Shown here: positions 27,181 to 36,324 of the stretch, one piece after another
Layout: each line of letters opens with the position of its first letter
How positions within the stretch are numbered: position 1 is the stretch's first letter
Notes under the pieces: generated by a model
What the model saw: the letters and a program-made list of their open reading frames with translations, nothing else
Databases searched by the model: none
Told to the model about the DNA's origin: nothing
NCBI GenBank assembly: GCA_021199655.1
Contig: JAJQHQ010000098.1
Span: 1 to 49,960 of the forward strand
Direction of reading: 5' to 3'
DNA length: 49,960 nt
From: Lachnospiraceae bacterium
Lineage (GTDB): Bacteria; Bacillota; Clostridia; Lachnospirales; Lachnospiraceae
Translations under genes and position numbers: made by a program

Positions 27181-28428
27181 ATGAAAAAAATTGAGGGCGG
27201 CGTGACCGCCGCAAAAGGATTTCAGGCGACCGGCGTTGCGGCCGGGATTAAGAAAAGCAAAAAGGATATGGCCATGATTTACAGTGAAGCGGCCTGCCGC
27301 GTGGCGGGAACCTTTACGACAAATCTGGTCAAAGCAGCGCCGGTGAAGTGGGATCAGGAAATTGTTAAAAGCTGTAATGATGCAGAAAACGCTGCGCGTT
27401 TCGCTGGCGTTCATGCAGTGGTTGTGAACAGCGGCGTGGCGAATGCCTGCACCGGAGCGGAGGGCTACGGCTACTGCCGTGATACGGCTTCGAAAACGGC
27501 AGAGCTGTTCGGAATTCAGGAAAATCAGGTGCTGGTCGCGTCGACCGGCGTGATCGGGAAGCAGATTCCGATCGATAAGATCTGTACGGGAATTGAGATG
27601 ATGAAGCCACAGCTGTCAGATACGAAAAAGGGCGGCACGCTGGCGGCGGAAGCTATCATGACCACGGATACCGTGGTGAAAGAGGTGGCCGTGGAAGTAG
27701 AACTCGGCGGCAAAACTGTGACCATTGGCGGTATGTGTAAGGGCAGCGGCATGATTCATCCGAATATGTGTACGATGTTAAGCTTTATCACCACGGATGC
27801 GAATATTTCGCAGGAGCTTCTGCAGAAGGCTTTAAGTACGAGTGTTCCGGACACCTACAACATGGTATCCATTGACGGCGATACTTCGACCAACGACACC
27901 TGCCTGGTGCTGGCGAATGGTCTGGCGGGTAATCCGGAGATTACGGAAGAAAACGAAGACTATCAGGCATTTTATGAAGCATTAAATGAGATCAATACCG
28001 TTCTGGCGAAAAAGATGGCCGCAGACGGCGAGGGCGCAACTGCGATGTTTGAAGTCAAAGTCGTCGGAGCTGCAAGCAGGGAACAGGCTGTGACCATCAG
28101 CAAGTCCGTCGTTTCTTCCAGTCTGGTCAAGGCAATGATCTACGGTCACGATGCGAACTGCGGCCGGATCCTCTGCGCGATGGGTTACTCCGGTGCATCC
28201 TTTGACCCGGATCAGGTCGATGTGTATTTCGAGAGCGCGGCCGGCAAGATCAAGATTATCGAGAACGGCGTACCGACCGGCTACAGTGAGGAGGAAGCTA
28301 CCCGCATCCTCTCCGAAAGTGCAGTCACCGCCATCGCCGACATCAAGATGGGCGAGGAGACCGCCACCGCGTGGGGCTGCGACCTGACCCATGATTACAT
28401 TAAAATTAATGCGGATTATCGGAGTTAA
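27181..28428 (+). CDS. argJ: Glutamate N-acetyltransferase / amino-acid acetyltransferase
   Basis: ArgJ transfers acetyl from N-acetylornithine to glutamate, recycling the acetyl group. From ATG 27181 the product has 415 residues. The autocleavage site is GMIHPNMCTML, with nucleophile Thr198 preceded by Cys instead of the usual Ala. GEGAT, WGCDLTHDYIKINADYR and TGVIG are family motifs. Residues about 65-76 (CNDAENAARFAG) are extra compared with the B. subtilis protein as I recall it and coincide with a repeat fragment (27379-27409). ATG 27181 follows AAGGAG by 12 bases; ATG 27121 is an alternative adding 20 polar residues. Confidence 0.94.
   Translation: MKKIEGGVTAAKGFQATGVAAGIKKSKKDMAMIYSEAACRVAGTFTTNLVKAAPVKWDQEIVKSCNDAENAARFAGVHAVVVNSGVANACTGAEGYGYCRDTASKTAELFGIQENQVLVASTGVIGKQIPIDKICTGIEMMKPQLSDTKKGGTLAAEAIMTTDTVVKEVAVEVELGGKTVTIGGMCKGSGMIHPNMCTMLSFITTDANISQELLQKALSTSVPDTYNMVSIDGDTSTNDTCLVLANGLAGNPEITEENEDYQAFYEALNEINTVLAKKMAADGEGATAMFEVKVVGAASREQAVTISKSVVSSSLVKAMIYGHDANCGRILCAMGYSGASFDPDQVDVYFESAAGKIKIIENGVPTGYSEEEATRILSESAVTAIADIKMGEETATAWGCDLTHDYIKINADYRS
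27379..27409 (+). repeat. Intergenic-palindrome fragment inside argJ
   Basis: This 31-bp stretch (starting GATGCAGAAAACGC, ending CGTTTCGCTGGCG) matches 25891-25920 upstream of argC at about 27 of 31 positions, with one gap. It is in frame and encodes roughly DAENAARFAGV. Confidence 0.65.
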
Positions 28429-28450
28429 GACTGACCAACCGAGCATAGAT

Positions 28451-28486
28451 TTCCCTGCTTCGCCATTGTTTGAGCGAAGCGGGGAA
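28451..28486 (+). repeat. Foldback between argJ and argB
   Basis: TTCCCTGCTTCGC (28451-28463) pairs with GCGAAGCGGGGAA (28474-28486), 13 pairs with one T-G, around a ten-base loop. No T run follows, so it is more likely an RNA-stability or repeat element than a terminator. Confidence 0.7.
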
Positions 28487-28580
28487 TCATAAGCGGCGCG
28501 GAGAAACGAAAAAATCAACGTGGCTGCGTCGGAAATCAGTTGGCCGATTTTTTGAAGAAGCAAAGGAGACTTTTCAGATC

Positions 28581-29489
28581 ATGGAATCAACAGATATGGA
28601 ACTCTGGCTGCAGAAAGCCAACGTCCTGATTGAAGCGCTGCCGTATATCCAGCGTTTCCAGGGAAAAACGATCGTCGTCAAATACGGCGGCAGCGCGATG
28701 GTGGATCACGAACTCAAAAAGAGCGTCATCCGCGATGTGGCGCTTTTGAAGCTGGTCGGCTTCCGGCCGATCATCGTGCATGGAGGCGGCAAGGAAATCA
28801 CAAAATGGATCAACAAGGTCGGCCTGGAGACAAATTTTGTCAACGGCCTGCGTGTCACAGACAAGGACACGATGGAAGTGGCGGAAATGGTGCTGAACCG
28901 CATCAATAAAGGACTGGTCTCGATGATGGAAAAGACCGGACTGAAAGCCGTCGGTATCAGCGGTAAGGACGGCACAGTGCTGCGTGTGGACAAAAAGCTG
29001 GCGGACGGCAAGGACATCGGCTACGTCGGAGAAGTGAAAGAAGTCAACACGGAACTTCTGGATACGCTTCTCGACAATGATTTTATCCCGGTCATCTGCC
29101 CGATCGGTTCGGATGACCAGTATCATTCGTACAACATCAACGCGGACGATGCGGCCTGCGCGATCGCGACAGCGGTCAAGGCGGCGAAGCTGGCGTTCCT
29201 GACCGATATCGAGGGCGTTTACCGGGACCCGCTTGATCATAGCTCTCTTATCAGCGAGCTGACGATCCCGGAAGCAAAGGAATTTTTAAAGAGCGGCAAT
29301 GTCGGCGGCGGTATGCTGCCAAAGCTGCAGAATTGCATCGCTGCGATCGAGGCGGGCGTCTCCAGAGTCCATATTCTGGACGGCAGGATTGAGCATTGCC
29401 TGCTGCTGGAATTCTTTACCAACAAAGGAATCGGCACGGCGATCATCGGAGACAAAGAGGAACGCTATTACGAGGAGGGCCAGCAATGA
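28581..29489 (+). CDS. argB: N-acetylglutamate kinase
   Basis: Phosphorylates N-acetylglutamate, the second step of ornithine synthesis. From ATG 28581 the product is 302 residues, normal for the arginine-sensitive class. It has the amino-acid-kinase fold signatures [23 protein letters not shown]-like AVGISGKDG and [13 protein letters not shown], and an N-terminal helix ([20 protein letters not shown]) of the kind that mediates arginine feedback inhibition. AAGGAG lies 12 bases upstream. Its TGA overlaps the argD start by four bases (ATGA), so the two are translationally coupled. Confidence 0.96.
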   Translation: MESTDMELWLQKANVLIEALPYIQRFQGKTIVVKYGGSAMVDHELKKSVIRDVALLKLVGFRPIIVHGGGKEITKWINKVGLETNFVNGLRVTDKDTMEVAEMVLNRINKGLVSMMEKTGLKAVGISGKDGTVLRVDKKLADGKDIGYVGEVKEVNTELLDTLLDNDFIPVICPIGSDDQYHSYNINADDAACAIATAVKAAKLAFLTDIEGVYRDPLDHSSLISELTIPEAKEFLKSGNVGGGMLPKLQNCIAAIEAGVSRVHILDGRIEHCLLLEFFTNKGIGTAIIGDKEERYYEEGQQ

Positions 29490-30748
29490 CAAGTCAGAAT
29501 TATATGGAGAAAACAGAACAGTACGTGCTCCACACTTACAACCGTTTTCCGGTCGTATTTGAAAAAGGCGAGGGCGTGTATCTCACCGATGTGGACGGCA
29601 AACAGTATCTGGATTTCGGAGCCGGGATTGCGGTGTTTGCGCTCGGCTACGGCAATGAAGAATTCAACAATGCGCTGAAAACACAGATTGACAAGATCAT
29701 ACATACCTCCAATCTGTTTTATAATGTGCCGCTTGCGGACGCAGCGGAAAAGCTGGCAAAGGCAAGCGGCCTCAGTAAGGCGTTTTTTACCAACAGCGGC
29801 ACCGAGGCAATTGAGGGTGCGCTCAAGGCGGCGCGGAAATATGCTTACCTGAAGGAGCAGGCAAAGAGATTGGCAGCGGCTGCCGCATCGGGATCGGATG
29901 GAGATACAGCATCAGCGGCTGCCCCGGATGACAACGCTGCAGCATATGAGATCATAGCGATGAATCATTCTTTCCACGGCAGGAGCGTCGGTGCACTTTC
30001 CGTGACCGGCAACCCGCATTATCAGGAAGCGTTCAAGCCGCTGATGGGCGGTGTGAGATTTGCGGATTTTAATGATCTGGAGAGCGTAAAGGCGCAGGTC
30101 AACGACCGCACCTGCGCGATCATTATGGAAACGGTGCAGGGGGAAGGCGGCATTTATCCGGCAGAACCGGAATTTCTGCAGGGTGTCCGCGCACTTTGTG
30201 ACGAGAAAGATATCCTGCTGATCCTCGATGAGATCCAGTGCGGTATGGGACGTACCGGAAGCTGGTTTGCATGCCAGCAGTACGGTGTGCAGCCGGACAT
30301 CATGACCTGCGCGAAAGCGCTTGGCTGCGGTGTGCCGGTCGGCGCGTTTGTCCTCAGCGAAAAGGTCGCACAGGCATCTCTCGTACCGGGCGACCACGGC
30401 ACGACCTACGGCGGCAATCCGTTCGCGTGCGCGGCGGTCTCCAAAGTGTTTGACCTTTTCGAGAAGCTTCACATCGTCGAGCATGTGCAGGCGCTCACCC
30501 CGTATTTTGAGCAGCAGTTGGATGCGCTCGTAGAAAAATATGATTTCCTGACTGCCCGCCGAGGCAAGGGCTTCATGCAGGGGCTTGTGGTGGAAGGACT
30601 TCCGGTCGGCGACATCGTAAAGGCTGCTCTTGAAAACGGTCTTGTCGTATTAAGTGCTGAGGGCAATGTACTCCGTCTCGTGCCGCCGCTCGTGATCGAG
30701 AAAGAAGATATCGACGAGATGGTGCGCAGACTGGAGAAGTCGTTCTGA
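29486..30748 (+). CDS. argD: N-acetylornithine aminotransferase
   Basis: A PLP-dependent class III transaminase converting N-acetylglutamate semialdehyde to N-acetylornithine. The 420 residues include the PLP-site signatures [40 protein letters not shown] and the lysine in [15 protein letters not shown]. It exceeds the usual ~395-400 residues because of an Ala/Ser/Asp-rich insert at about 124-152, lying on the surface in homologous folds (inference). The ATG at 29486 overlaps the argB stop and follows GAGGAGGG. Last enzyme gene of the arg operon; carbamoyltransferase genes are not here. Confidence 0.95.
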   Translation: MTSQNYMEKTEQYVLHTYNRFPVVFEKGEGVYLTDVDGKQYLDFGAGIAVFALGYGNEEFNNALKTQIDKIIHTSNLFYNVPLADAAEKLAKASGLSKAFFTNSGTEAIEGALKAARKYAYLKEQAKRLAAAAASGSDGDTASAAAPDDNAAAYEIIAMNHSFHGRSVGALSVTGNPHYQEAFKPLMGGVRFADFNDLESVKAQVNDRTCAIIMETVQGEGGIYPAEPEFLQGVRALCDEKDILLILDEIQCGMGRTGSWFACQQYGVQPDIMTCAKALGCGVPVGAFVLSEKVAQASLVPGDHGTTYGGNPFACAAVSKVFDLFEKLHIVEHVQALTPYFEQQLDALVEKYDFLTARRGKGFMQGLVVEGLPVGDIVKAALENGLVVLSAEGNVLRLVPPLVIEKEDIDEMVRRLEKSF

Positions 30749-30810
30749 GAAAGCAGAAAACGTATAGATAAATGAAATTTGCACATACTCCTGTTAAGGA
30801 AAGAATCATA

Positions 30811-30837
30811 GTCACTGTGCAGGTGCTGAACAGTGAC
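30811..30837 (+). repeat. 27-bp GTAACT-family element with compensated arms
   Basis: The arms are GTCACTGT and ACAGTGAC: the usual A and T are replaced by C and G together, so pairing is kept. The flanks GAATCATA and GAATCAGG share six bases. It stands eight bases before another copy. Confidence 0.7.
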
Positions 30838-30845
30838 GAATCAGG

Positions 30846-30872
30846 GTAACTGTGAAGGTACGGAACAGTTAC
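30846..30872 (+). repeat. 27-bp GTAACT-family element
   Basis: Perfect arms GTAACTGT and ACAGTTAC enclose GAAGGTACGGA. The flanks GAATCAGG (30838-30845) and GAATCGGA (30874-30881) match at six of eight bases. It sits 24 bases before the next start codon. Confidence 0.75.
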
Positions 30873-30896
30873 AGAATCGGACAGGAGGACTGCAAT

Positions 30897-31325
30897 ATGT
30901 GGGGAATCTTAACGGCGCTTTTATCCGGAGCGCTCATGAGCATACAGGGTGTATTCAACACAGAAATGACAAAGCAGACGAGCCTCTGGCTATCGTCTGC
31001 TTTTGTGCAGTTTACGGCCATGCTTGTCTGTATCGCGGCATGGCTGTTTACCGACCGGACAAATGCGGCCGCTCTTCTTGACGTGCAGCCGAAATATATG
31101 CTGCTTTCCGGTGTGATCGGCGCTTTTATTACCATTACCGTCGTAAAAGCAATGGGCGCTTTGGGACCGGCCCGTGCGGCGATGCTCATCGTTGTCGCGC
31201 AGCTGATCGTCGCGTATCTGATCGAACTGATGGGACTTTTTGGGGTGGATCGTCAGCCAATCGAATGGCGCAAAATACTCGGCATGGCAATTGCAATTGT
31301 GGGAATCGTGATCTTCAGGTGGTGA
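30897..31325 (+). CDS. DMT-family (YdcZ/DUF606) membrane protein
   Basis: A 142-residue, four- to five-helix member of the small DUF606/YdcZ branch of the drug/metabolite transporter superfamily (WGILTALLSGALMSIQGVFNT at the N-terminus; KILGMAIAIVGIVIF at the C-terminus). These half-size transporters usually work as dimers; the substrate is unknown. ATG 30897 follows AGGAGG at an eight-base spacing. It is on the arg strand and may be co-transcribed, ending at the terminator at 31425. Confidence 0.85.
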   Translation: MWGILTALLSGALMSIQGVFNTEMTKQTSLWLSSAFVQFTAMLVCIAAWLFTDRTNAAALLDVQPKYMLLSGVIGAFITITVVKAMGALGPARAAMLIVVAQLIVAYLIELMGLFGVDRQPIEWRKILGMAIAIVGIVIFRW

Positions 31326-31424
31326 GTCGTTTTGTCTGAGCCGGAGTGTCACTCAAACCCGCAGTATTTCGTTTTTTTACTATACTTTGAAAATGAATGA
31401 TGTATAATGATGAAGAATTTCCGC

Positions 31425-31452
31425 AAGGGCGCGTTTGATACGCGCCCTTTTT
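31425..31452 (+). terminator. Rho-independent terminator after the arg-DMT genes
   Basis: AAGGGCGCGT (31425-31434) pairs perfectly with ACGCGCCCTT (31440-31449) around TTGAT, followed by a T run. Confidence 0.9.
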
Positions 31453-31593
31453 CTGTACTGTTCAAATCTGGCGATGAGATATTGAAGTGCGGGGCGGAAA
31501 AACTTTTGTTTCATTTCAGAGGCGGATATCTTGCTCTGCAGTGTGCACAAAGGCATTTAAGATAGTTCGTAACGATAAGAAGGAGGAGATATT

Positions 31594-33150
31594 ATGAGAA
31601 GGAAAGCATCAAAGGCTCTGGCAATGGCACTGGCGCTGACGACCACGCTTGGCAGTTTTTGCGGTATGACTTCCGTGACTGCTCTGGCGGAAGAATCCTA
31701 TGAGGTCGTGACTCTGGCAAGAGATCTGGATTCGAACAATCTGGATCCGGTAATGACTGCGGATAACTGTGATATCTGGGTATTGAATATGATGGTTGAA
31801 GGTTTGGTCGGGACATCGGACGACGGACAGGAGATCATCCCGGCTGTAGCGGATACCTGGGAGGTGTCGGACGACGGACTGGTTTATACATTCCATTTAA
31901 GAGACGGAATTAAGTTTTCCAACGGCGACGACGTGACGATTGAAGACTGCATTTACAGCATTGACCGCGCGAAGAACGCGGATGGTCCGTGGATCGGAAT
32001 GCTGGATATGATTGAGACTATTGAGGATGGCGGAGACGATACGATTGTGATCACCTTGAATACGGTATCGCCTTCCTTCCTTTCTACGCTGGCGATGTTC
32101 AGTTCCGGAATTATGCAGAAGTCTTACTGTGAAGAAGTCGGAGAGGATGGAATTTCTGCCTGCCCGATGGGCACGGGTCCATACGTGCTGACAGAATGGG
32201 ACAGAGGCGAAAAGATGGTTTTCACCAAAAATGAGTATTACTGGGAAGAGGGAAAACCAGAAGTAGATGAGATTGATATGGTGATCGTGGCGGATGACAA
32301 TACCCGTATCATGCAGCTGGAAAGCGGCCAGATCGATATCGCGACCCAGGTACCGTACAGCCGGATCGATGAGCTGATGGCAATGGATGGAATTAATGTG
32401 GAGCTGTTTGATTCGACGGATGTCAAGTTTGTGCTTTTGAACTGCCAGTCTGAGTACCTGCAGGATAAGAGGGTGCGTCAGGCGCTGAGCCTCGCAACTG
32501 ACAAGGCGGCGATCAACACTGCTGTTTACTTTGGTTATGGAGAGCTTGCGGAGACCTTCCTTTCCCCGTCAGCGCCGCATTACAATGAAAACCTTGAGAC
32601 GACAGAGGTTGACATTGAGGCGGCGAAGGCGTTGATGGAAGAGGCTGGATATGCGGATGGTTTCCCACTTACCATTGAGGTCGGCAGCGGCGATACCGCA
32701 TACCTGCAGATTGCGACCATGCTGCAGGCGGAATGGGCGGAAATCGGCGTAACCTTAAGCATCCAGCAGATTGATACGGCGACCGCGAGACAGAACTGGA
32801 AGGACGGCAATTATGATGTGTATATCAGCTACATGACTTCCGATATGACCGATACTTCTGAACTGGCAGGTCTGTGGTGTATTGAGGAGCAGGCACATTG
32901 CTGGAGAACCTATTGGAACGACGAGGATCAGGCCGCGGCTGAGGAGCTGTGCAAACTGGCAAACAGTGAGATGGATGAAACCCTTCGGATGGAATACTAC
33001 TGCGAGATGCAGGAGATCGTAGCAGACGCGGTTCCGCTGATTCCGTTAGTATACAGCCCGTTTACCTTTGTATATTCGGACCGCGTATCCGGTGCGACAC
33101 AGAGCCCTCTGGGCATCTATAATTTCAAGAATCTTGTGGTGAATGAGTGA
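31594..33150 (+). CDS. Oligopeptide/dipeptide ABC transporter, substrate-binding protein
   Basis: A secreted or surface family 5 solute-binding protein of 518 residues. It has a classical signal peptide (basic MRRKASK, hydrophobic to about 31, likely cut after VTALA) and no lipobox cysteine, unusual for a Gram-positive binding protein. Family 5 features are LDPVMTADN, YTFHLRDGIKFSNGDDV and MGTGPYVL. It is the first gene of an Opp/Dpp-type operon, with two permeases and two ATPases downstream. A strong AAGGAGGAG site precedes ATG 31594. A terminator and repeats between this gene and the permease would give it higher expression than the rest. Confidence 0.93.
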   Translation: MRRKASKALAMALALTTTLGSFCGMTSVTALAEESYEVVTLARDLDSNNLDPVMTADNCDIWVLNMMVEGLVGTSDDGQEIIPAVADTWEVSDDGLVYTFHLRDGIKFSNGDDVTIEDCIYSIDRAKNADGPWIGMLDMIETIEDGGDDTIVITLNTVSPSFLSTLAMFSSGIMQKSYCEEVGEDGISACPMGTGPYVLTEWDRGEKMVFTKNEYYWEEGKPEVDEIDMVIVADDNTRIMQLESGQIDIATQVPYSRIDELMAMDGINVELFDSTDVKFVLLNCQSEYLQDKRVRQALSLATDKAAINTAVYFGYGELAETFLSPSAPHYNENLETTEVDIEAAKALMEEAGYADGFPLTIEVGSGDTAYLQIATMLQAEWAEIGVTLSIQQIDTATARQNWKDGNYDVYISYMTSDMTDTSELAGLWCIEEQAHCWRTYWNDEDQAAAEELCKLANSEMDETLRMEYYCEMQEIVADAVPLIPLVYSPFTFVYSDRVSGATQSPLGIYNFKNLVVNE

Positions 33151-33261
33151 TGATTGCTGCAAAGAGAGCCGGGATGAATGCATTACGGGCATTGGAAGCG
33201 TTCCTGTGAGAAAAGGGACTCAGAGACAAAGATGTAAAAAGATGCGGAACGGCTATTAAAA

Positions 33262-33288
33262 GCAGCTGGGAAGGTACTGAACAGTTAC
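33262..33288 (+). repeat. GTAACT-family 27-bp element after oppA
   Basis: The right part (GAAGGTACTGAACAGTTAC) is intact and the left arm (GCAGCTGG) diverged. No flanking duplication was found. Confidence 0.6.
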
Positions 33289-33309
33289 CAGATACGAGGA
33301 AAAGGTGTT

Positions 33310-33337
33310 GGGGGCATATTCTGCCCCCGGCTCTTTT
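33310..33337 (+). terminator. Terminator after the binding-protein gene
   Basis: GGGGGCA (33310-33316) pairs with TGCCCCC (33322-33328), followed by GGCTCTTTT. It would let only part of transcription continue into the permease genes. Confidence 0.75.
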
Positions 33338-33351
33338 CTGTGATTTTTGAT

Positions 33352-33438
33352 GCGCAGAGCTGCGTAAGGAGTTTTCCGGCTGGAGCCGGACGCAGCTCGC
33401 GCAGGCGAGCAGGAGGCAGGCACGCCTTCTCCCGCTCG
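33352..33438 (+). repeat. Structured repeat element, copy B (three stems)
   Basis: Stem 1 is GCGC-A-GAGCTGCGT (33352-33365) with ACGCAGCTC-GCGC (33390-33402). Stem 2 is CCGGC/GCCGG (33376-33380/33385-33389). Stem 3 is CGAGCAGGAG/CTCCCGCTCG (33406-33415/33429-33438, one mismatch). Relative to copy A at 23848, at least four paired positions differ but remain paired. With the terminator and repeat it fills the 336-base gap before oppB. Confidence 0.8.
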
Positions 33439-33486
33439 ATCGGAGAGCAGTGCTACGTAAGGAAAAAAAGAAAAGGACTGATACAT

Positions 33487-34428
33487 ATGGAAGAACTGAC
33501 TTATATTGCTAAAAGGATCCTGCAGATGATCCCGGTGCTGCTGATCATCACGTTCGTCATATTCTTCGGGATGCGGCTGATCCCCGGGGATCCGGCGCTG
33601 CTTCTGCTGGGAAACAGAGCCAGCGACGAGGCGCTGGCGGCCATGCACAAAAAGCTGGGGCTGGATCAGCCTTTGATCACGCAGTATTTTCTTTTCCTGA
33701 AGCAGTGCATTACATTTGATTTCGGCGATTCCCTGTCCATGAAGACCTCGGTCACGGGCCTGTTCCGGCAAAAGGCGGTCATTACGGTTTCACTGACGCT
33801 TATGACCATTTTCTTCGCTATGCTGATCAGTTTTCCGCTGGGTTATATATCCGGCATGATGCATGACAGGAAGATCGGAGCGTTCATTGATTCCCTGTCG
33901 CTGATCTTTGTTTCCGTGCCCGAATTTCTGATCGGACTGATCATGCTGATCGTTTTTGCGTTGAATCTGAAGCTGTTTCCGGTGGGAGGCTGGGGCACGA
34001 CTGTGCCGGAGCATATCCGAAGCCTGATTCTGCCGTCCTTTACCGGAGCACTGGGAACTGCGGCTCTGGTGCTGCGGAACATCCGCGGCAATGTGATCGA
34101 CGTGCTGCAGAAGGATTATGTCGATTTTGCGTACAGCAAGGGACTTTCTCCGTGGAGAATTCGCAGCAGCTACATTTTCAGAAATGTGATGATCTCTACC
34201 GTGACGCTGCTGACAATGCGCATGACCTATATGCTTGCCGGCAGCATTGTGATCGAGAGTGTATTCGCGCTTCCGGGGCTGGGGCAGATGATGCTGAACG
34301 CGATCCTGGCGAGGGATTATCCCGTGGTTCAGGGGACGGTATTTCTGTTTGCAATCATTGTACTGGTGATGAATCTGATCACGGATGTGCTTTATTCAAT
34401 CCTGGATCCAAGAGTGAAGCTTAACTGA
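33487..34428 (+). CDS. Peptide ABC transporter permease (OppB/DppB type)
   Basis: A 313-residue inner permease with six predicted helices. The N-terminus (ILQMIPVLLIITFVIFFGMRLIPGDPA) is the family hallmark of DppB/OppB, and the EAA-type loop contains YVDFAYSKGLSPWRIRSSYIFRN, which contacts the ATPase. It pairs with the OppC-like permease 23 bases downstream. ATG 33487 is chosen because family members start here behind AAAGGAC; the open frame extends back into the structured repeat without a site. Confidence 0.95.
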   Translation: MEELTYIAKRILQMIPVLLIITFVIFFGMRLIPGDPALLLLGNRASDEALAAMHKKLGLDQPLITQYFLFLKQCITFDFGDSLSMKTSVTGLFRQKAVITVSLTLMTIFFAMLISFPLGYISGMMHDRKIGAFIDSLSLIFVSVPEFLIGLIMLIVFALNLKLFPVGGWGTTVPEHIRSLILPSFTGALGTAALVLRNIRGNVIDVLQKDYVDFAYSKGLSPWRIRSSYIFRNVMISTVTLLTMRMTYMLAGSIVIESVFALPGLGQMMLNAILARDYPVVQGTVFLFAIIVLVMNLITDVLYSILDPRVKLN

Positions 34429-34451
34429 CAGGGGAAAGGAAGAGACGAATC

Positions 34452-35276
34452 ATGAAAAGAATAAAACGAAAGAAATTTTCTATTGCGTTCTGGATTGCTT
34501 CCGCTTTTCTCGCCCTGATCGTTCTTATGGCGGTCGTTCCCGGATTGTTTACTCCCTATGATCCGATCGGTCAGGATATGACGGCGCTGATGCAGAAGCC
34601 TTCCTCCGCGCACTGGTTTGGCACGGACAATCTGGGCAGGGATATTTTTTCACGGGTGGTCTACAGCGCCAGGCTGGATCTGGAGATCGGTATTTTTGCG
34701 ATGCTGGTCCCGGCAGTGGTCGGTACGATGGTGGGACTGCTCTCCGGATATTACGGCGGGAAGGTGGATGCCATCATCATGCGCATTCTGGATATTTTTA
34801 CCGCATTTCCGCTGATGGTCCTGGTGATCGCGATCGTGGCGATCCTCGGTTCCGGCATTAAGAATCTGTTTATTGCCATCTGGCTTGTGGGATGGCGCGA
34901 GTACGCGAAGCTGGTGAGAGGGGAGACGCTGGTGGCCAAAAACAGTGAATATGTAGCTGCGGCCAGAACTCTGGGCTTCTCAAACGCGAGAATTATGCTG
35001 CGTCATGTGCTTCCGAATGTCGTAAACGGCGCTTTTGTCTATGCAATCTCGGATATTATGCTGTGCATGCTGATGGGGGCGTCATTAAGCTTTCTCGGGC
35101 TGGGAGTTCCCGCACCGACGCCGGAGTGGGGCGCGATCATTGCGGACGGAAAGCTGTTTATCACGACCGCACCGTGGATCGTGGTATTTCCGGGCATTAT
35201 GCTGGCACTGACGGGAATCTCCATCAGCATTATCGGAGAACAGGTTTCTGCAGTCCTGCAGAAGACGACATCATGA
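34452..35276 (+). CDS. Peptide ABC transporter permease (OppC/DppC type)
   Basis: A 274-residue permease with six predicted helices. Features are the N-terminal FTPYDPIGQDM, HWFGTDNLGRDIFSRVVYSARLDL (the OppC signature) and the ATPase-coupling loop EYVAAARTLGFSNARIMLRHVLPN. It forms the heterodimeric channel with the preceding OppB-like protein. AGGAAGAGA precedes ATG 34452. Confidence 0.95.
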   Translation: MKRIKRKKFSIAFWIASAFLALIVLMAVVPGLFTPYDPIGQDMTALMQKPSSAHWFGTDNLGRDIFSRVVYSARLDLEIGIFAMLVPAVVGTMVGLLSGYYGGKVDAIIMRILDIFTAFPLMVLVIAIVAILGSGIKNLFIAIWLVGWREYAKLVRGETLVAKNSEYVAAARTLGFSNARIMLRHVLPNVVNGAFVYAISDIMLCMLMGASLSFLGLGVPAPTPEWGAIIADGKLFITTAPWIVVFPGIMLALTGISISIIGEQVSAVLQKTTS

Positions 35277-35292
35277 CCGGGAGGATGAGAGG

Positions 35293-36324
35293 ATGGCTGG
35301 AAGTGTTTTGCTGGAAGTCAAAGATCTGCATACCGACTTTGCTTCCGAAGATAAAAATGTGCATGCGGTAAACGGCGTGAGCTTTTCCATTATGGAAGGA
35401 GAAATATTCGGACTGATCGGGGAGAGCGGCTGCGGAAAAAGCGTGACCTGCCGATCTTTGATCCGTCTGGTAAAAAAGCCCGGAAAGATTGTGGGAGGCC
35501 AGATCGTTTATCAGGGAAAAAATATTCTGGAATGCAGTGATAAGGAAATGCAGAAGATCCGCGGGAAAGAGATCGGCATTATTTTTCAGGAGCCGATGAC
35601 GACTCTGAATCCGGTTCTGACGATCGGACAGCAGCTGATGGAATCCTTTAAAGAGCCGGGGATGACAAAAAAAGAAAAGAAAACGCATGCTGCCCAAATG
35701 CTGAGACTGGTGGGGATCCCTTCCCCGGAGGAGCGCCTTGACAGCTATGCACATGAGTTTTCCGGCGGAATGAGGCAGCGGGCAATGATCGCAATCGCGC
35801 TTGCGTCCAGACCTCACCTTTTGCTGGCGGATGAACCGACTACCGCGCTGGATGTGACCGTACAGGATCAGATCATCCGGCTGCTTCTGCGGCTGCGGGA
35901 AGAACTGAAGATGAGCATGGTGCTGGTGACGCATGATTTGGGTGTTGCCTCCATGATGTGTGATCATATTGCGGTGATGTATGCGGGAGTGATCATGGAG
36001 AGCGCGGATGCCGGGACGATTTTCAAACGGCCGGCCAATCCGTATACCTATGGGCTGATGCGTTCGATCCCGTCTCTGGAAAAAAAGGGCGGCGAGCTTT
36101 ATTCCATCGAAGGAGCTCCGCCGGATCTGGACCATATGCCTGAGGGCTGCCCGTTTGCGCCGCGGTGCGAATTCTGTGAAGAGATCTGTCGGAAAAGCAT
36201 GCCGGAGCTGGCGGAGACGGAACCGGGACATTTTACCAGGTGTCATCGTGCGGAATGCATGGGAAGCCTTCTGGCTGACAGTTTCCTTGCGGATACAGTG
36301 AAAGGAGGAACGTCGGATGTCTGA
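35293..36324 (+). CDS. Peptide ABC transporter ATPase (OppD/DppD type)
   Basis: A 343-residue ATPase. Walker A is GESGCGKS, the Q-loop is FQEPMTTLNP, the signature is FSGGMRQRAMIA and Walker B is LLLADEPTTALD. The OppD/OppF C-terminal domain ends with a cysteine cluster (CPFAPRCEFCEEIC) found in many members and sometimes holding an Fe-S cluster. It starts 16 bases after oppC behind GGAGGATGAGAGG, and its end overlaps oppF by eight bases. Confidence 0.95.
   Translation: MAGSVLLEVKDLHTDFASEDKNVHAVNGVSFSIMEGEIFGLIGESGCGKSVTCRSLIRLVKKPGKIVGGQIVYQGKNILECSDKEMQKIRGKEIGIIFQEPMTTLNPVLTIGQQLMESFKEPGMTKKEKKTHAAQMLRLVGIPSPEERLDSYAHEFSGGMRQRAMIAIALASRPHLLLADEPTTALDVTVQDQIIRLLLRLREELKMSMVLVTHDLGVASMMCDHIAVMYAGVIMESADAGTIFKRPANPYTYGLMRSIPSLEKKGGELYSIEGAPPDLDHMPEGCPFAPRCEFCEEICRKSMPELAETEPGHFTRCHRAECMGSLLADSFLADTVKGGTSDV

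Noticed and set aside
31385-31408. Promoter with TATAAT at 31403 before the peptide operon
   Set aside because: No acceptable -35 box at 16-18 bases, and a terminator follows 17 bases later.
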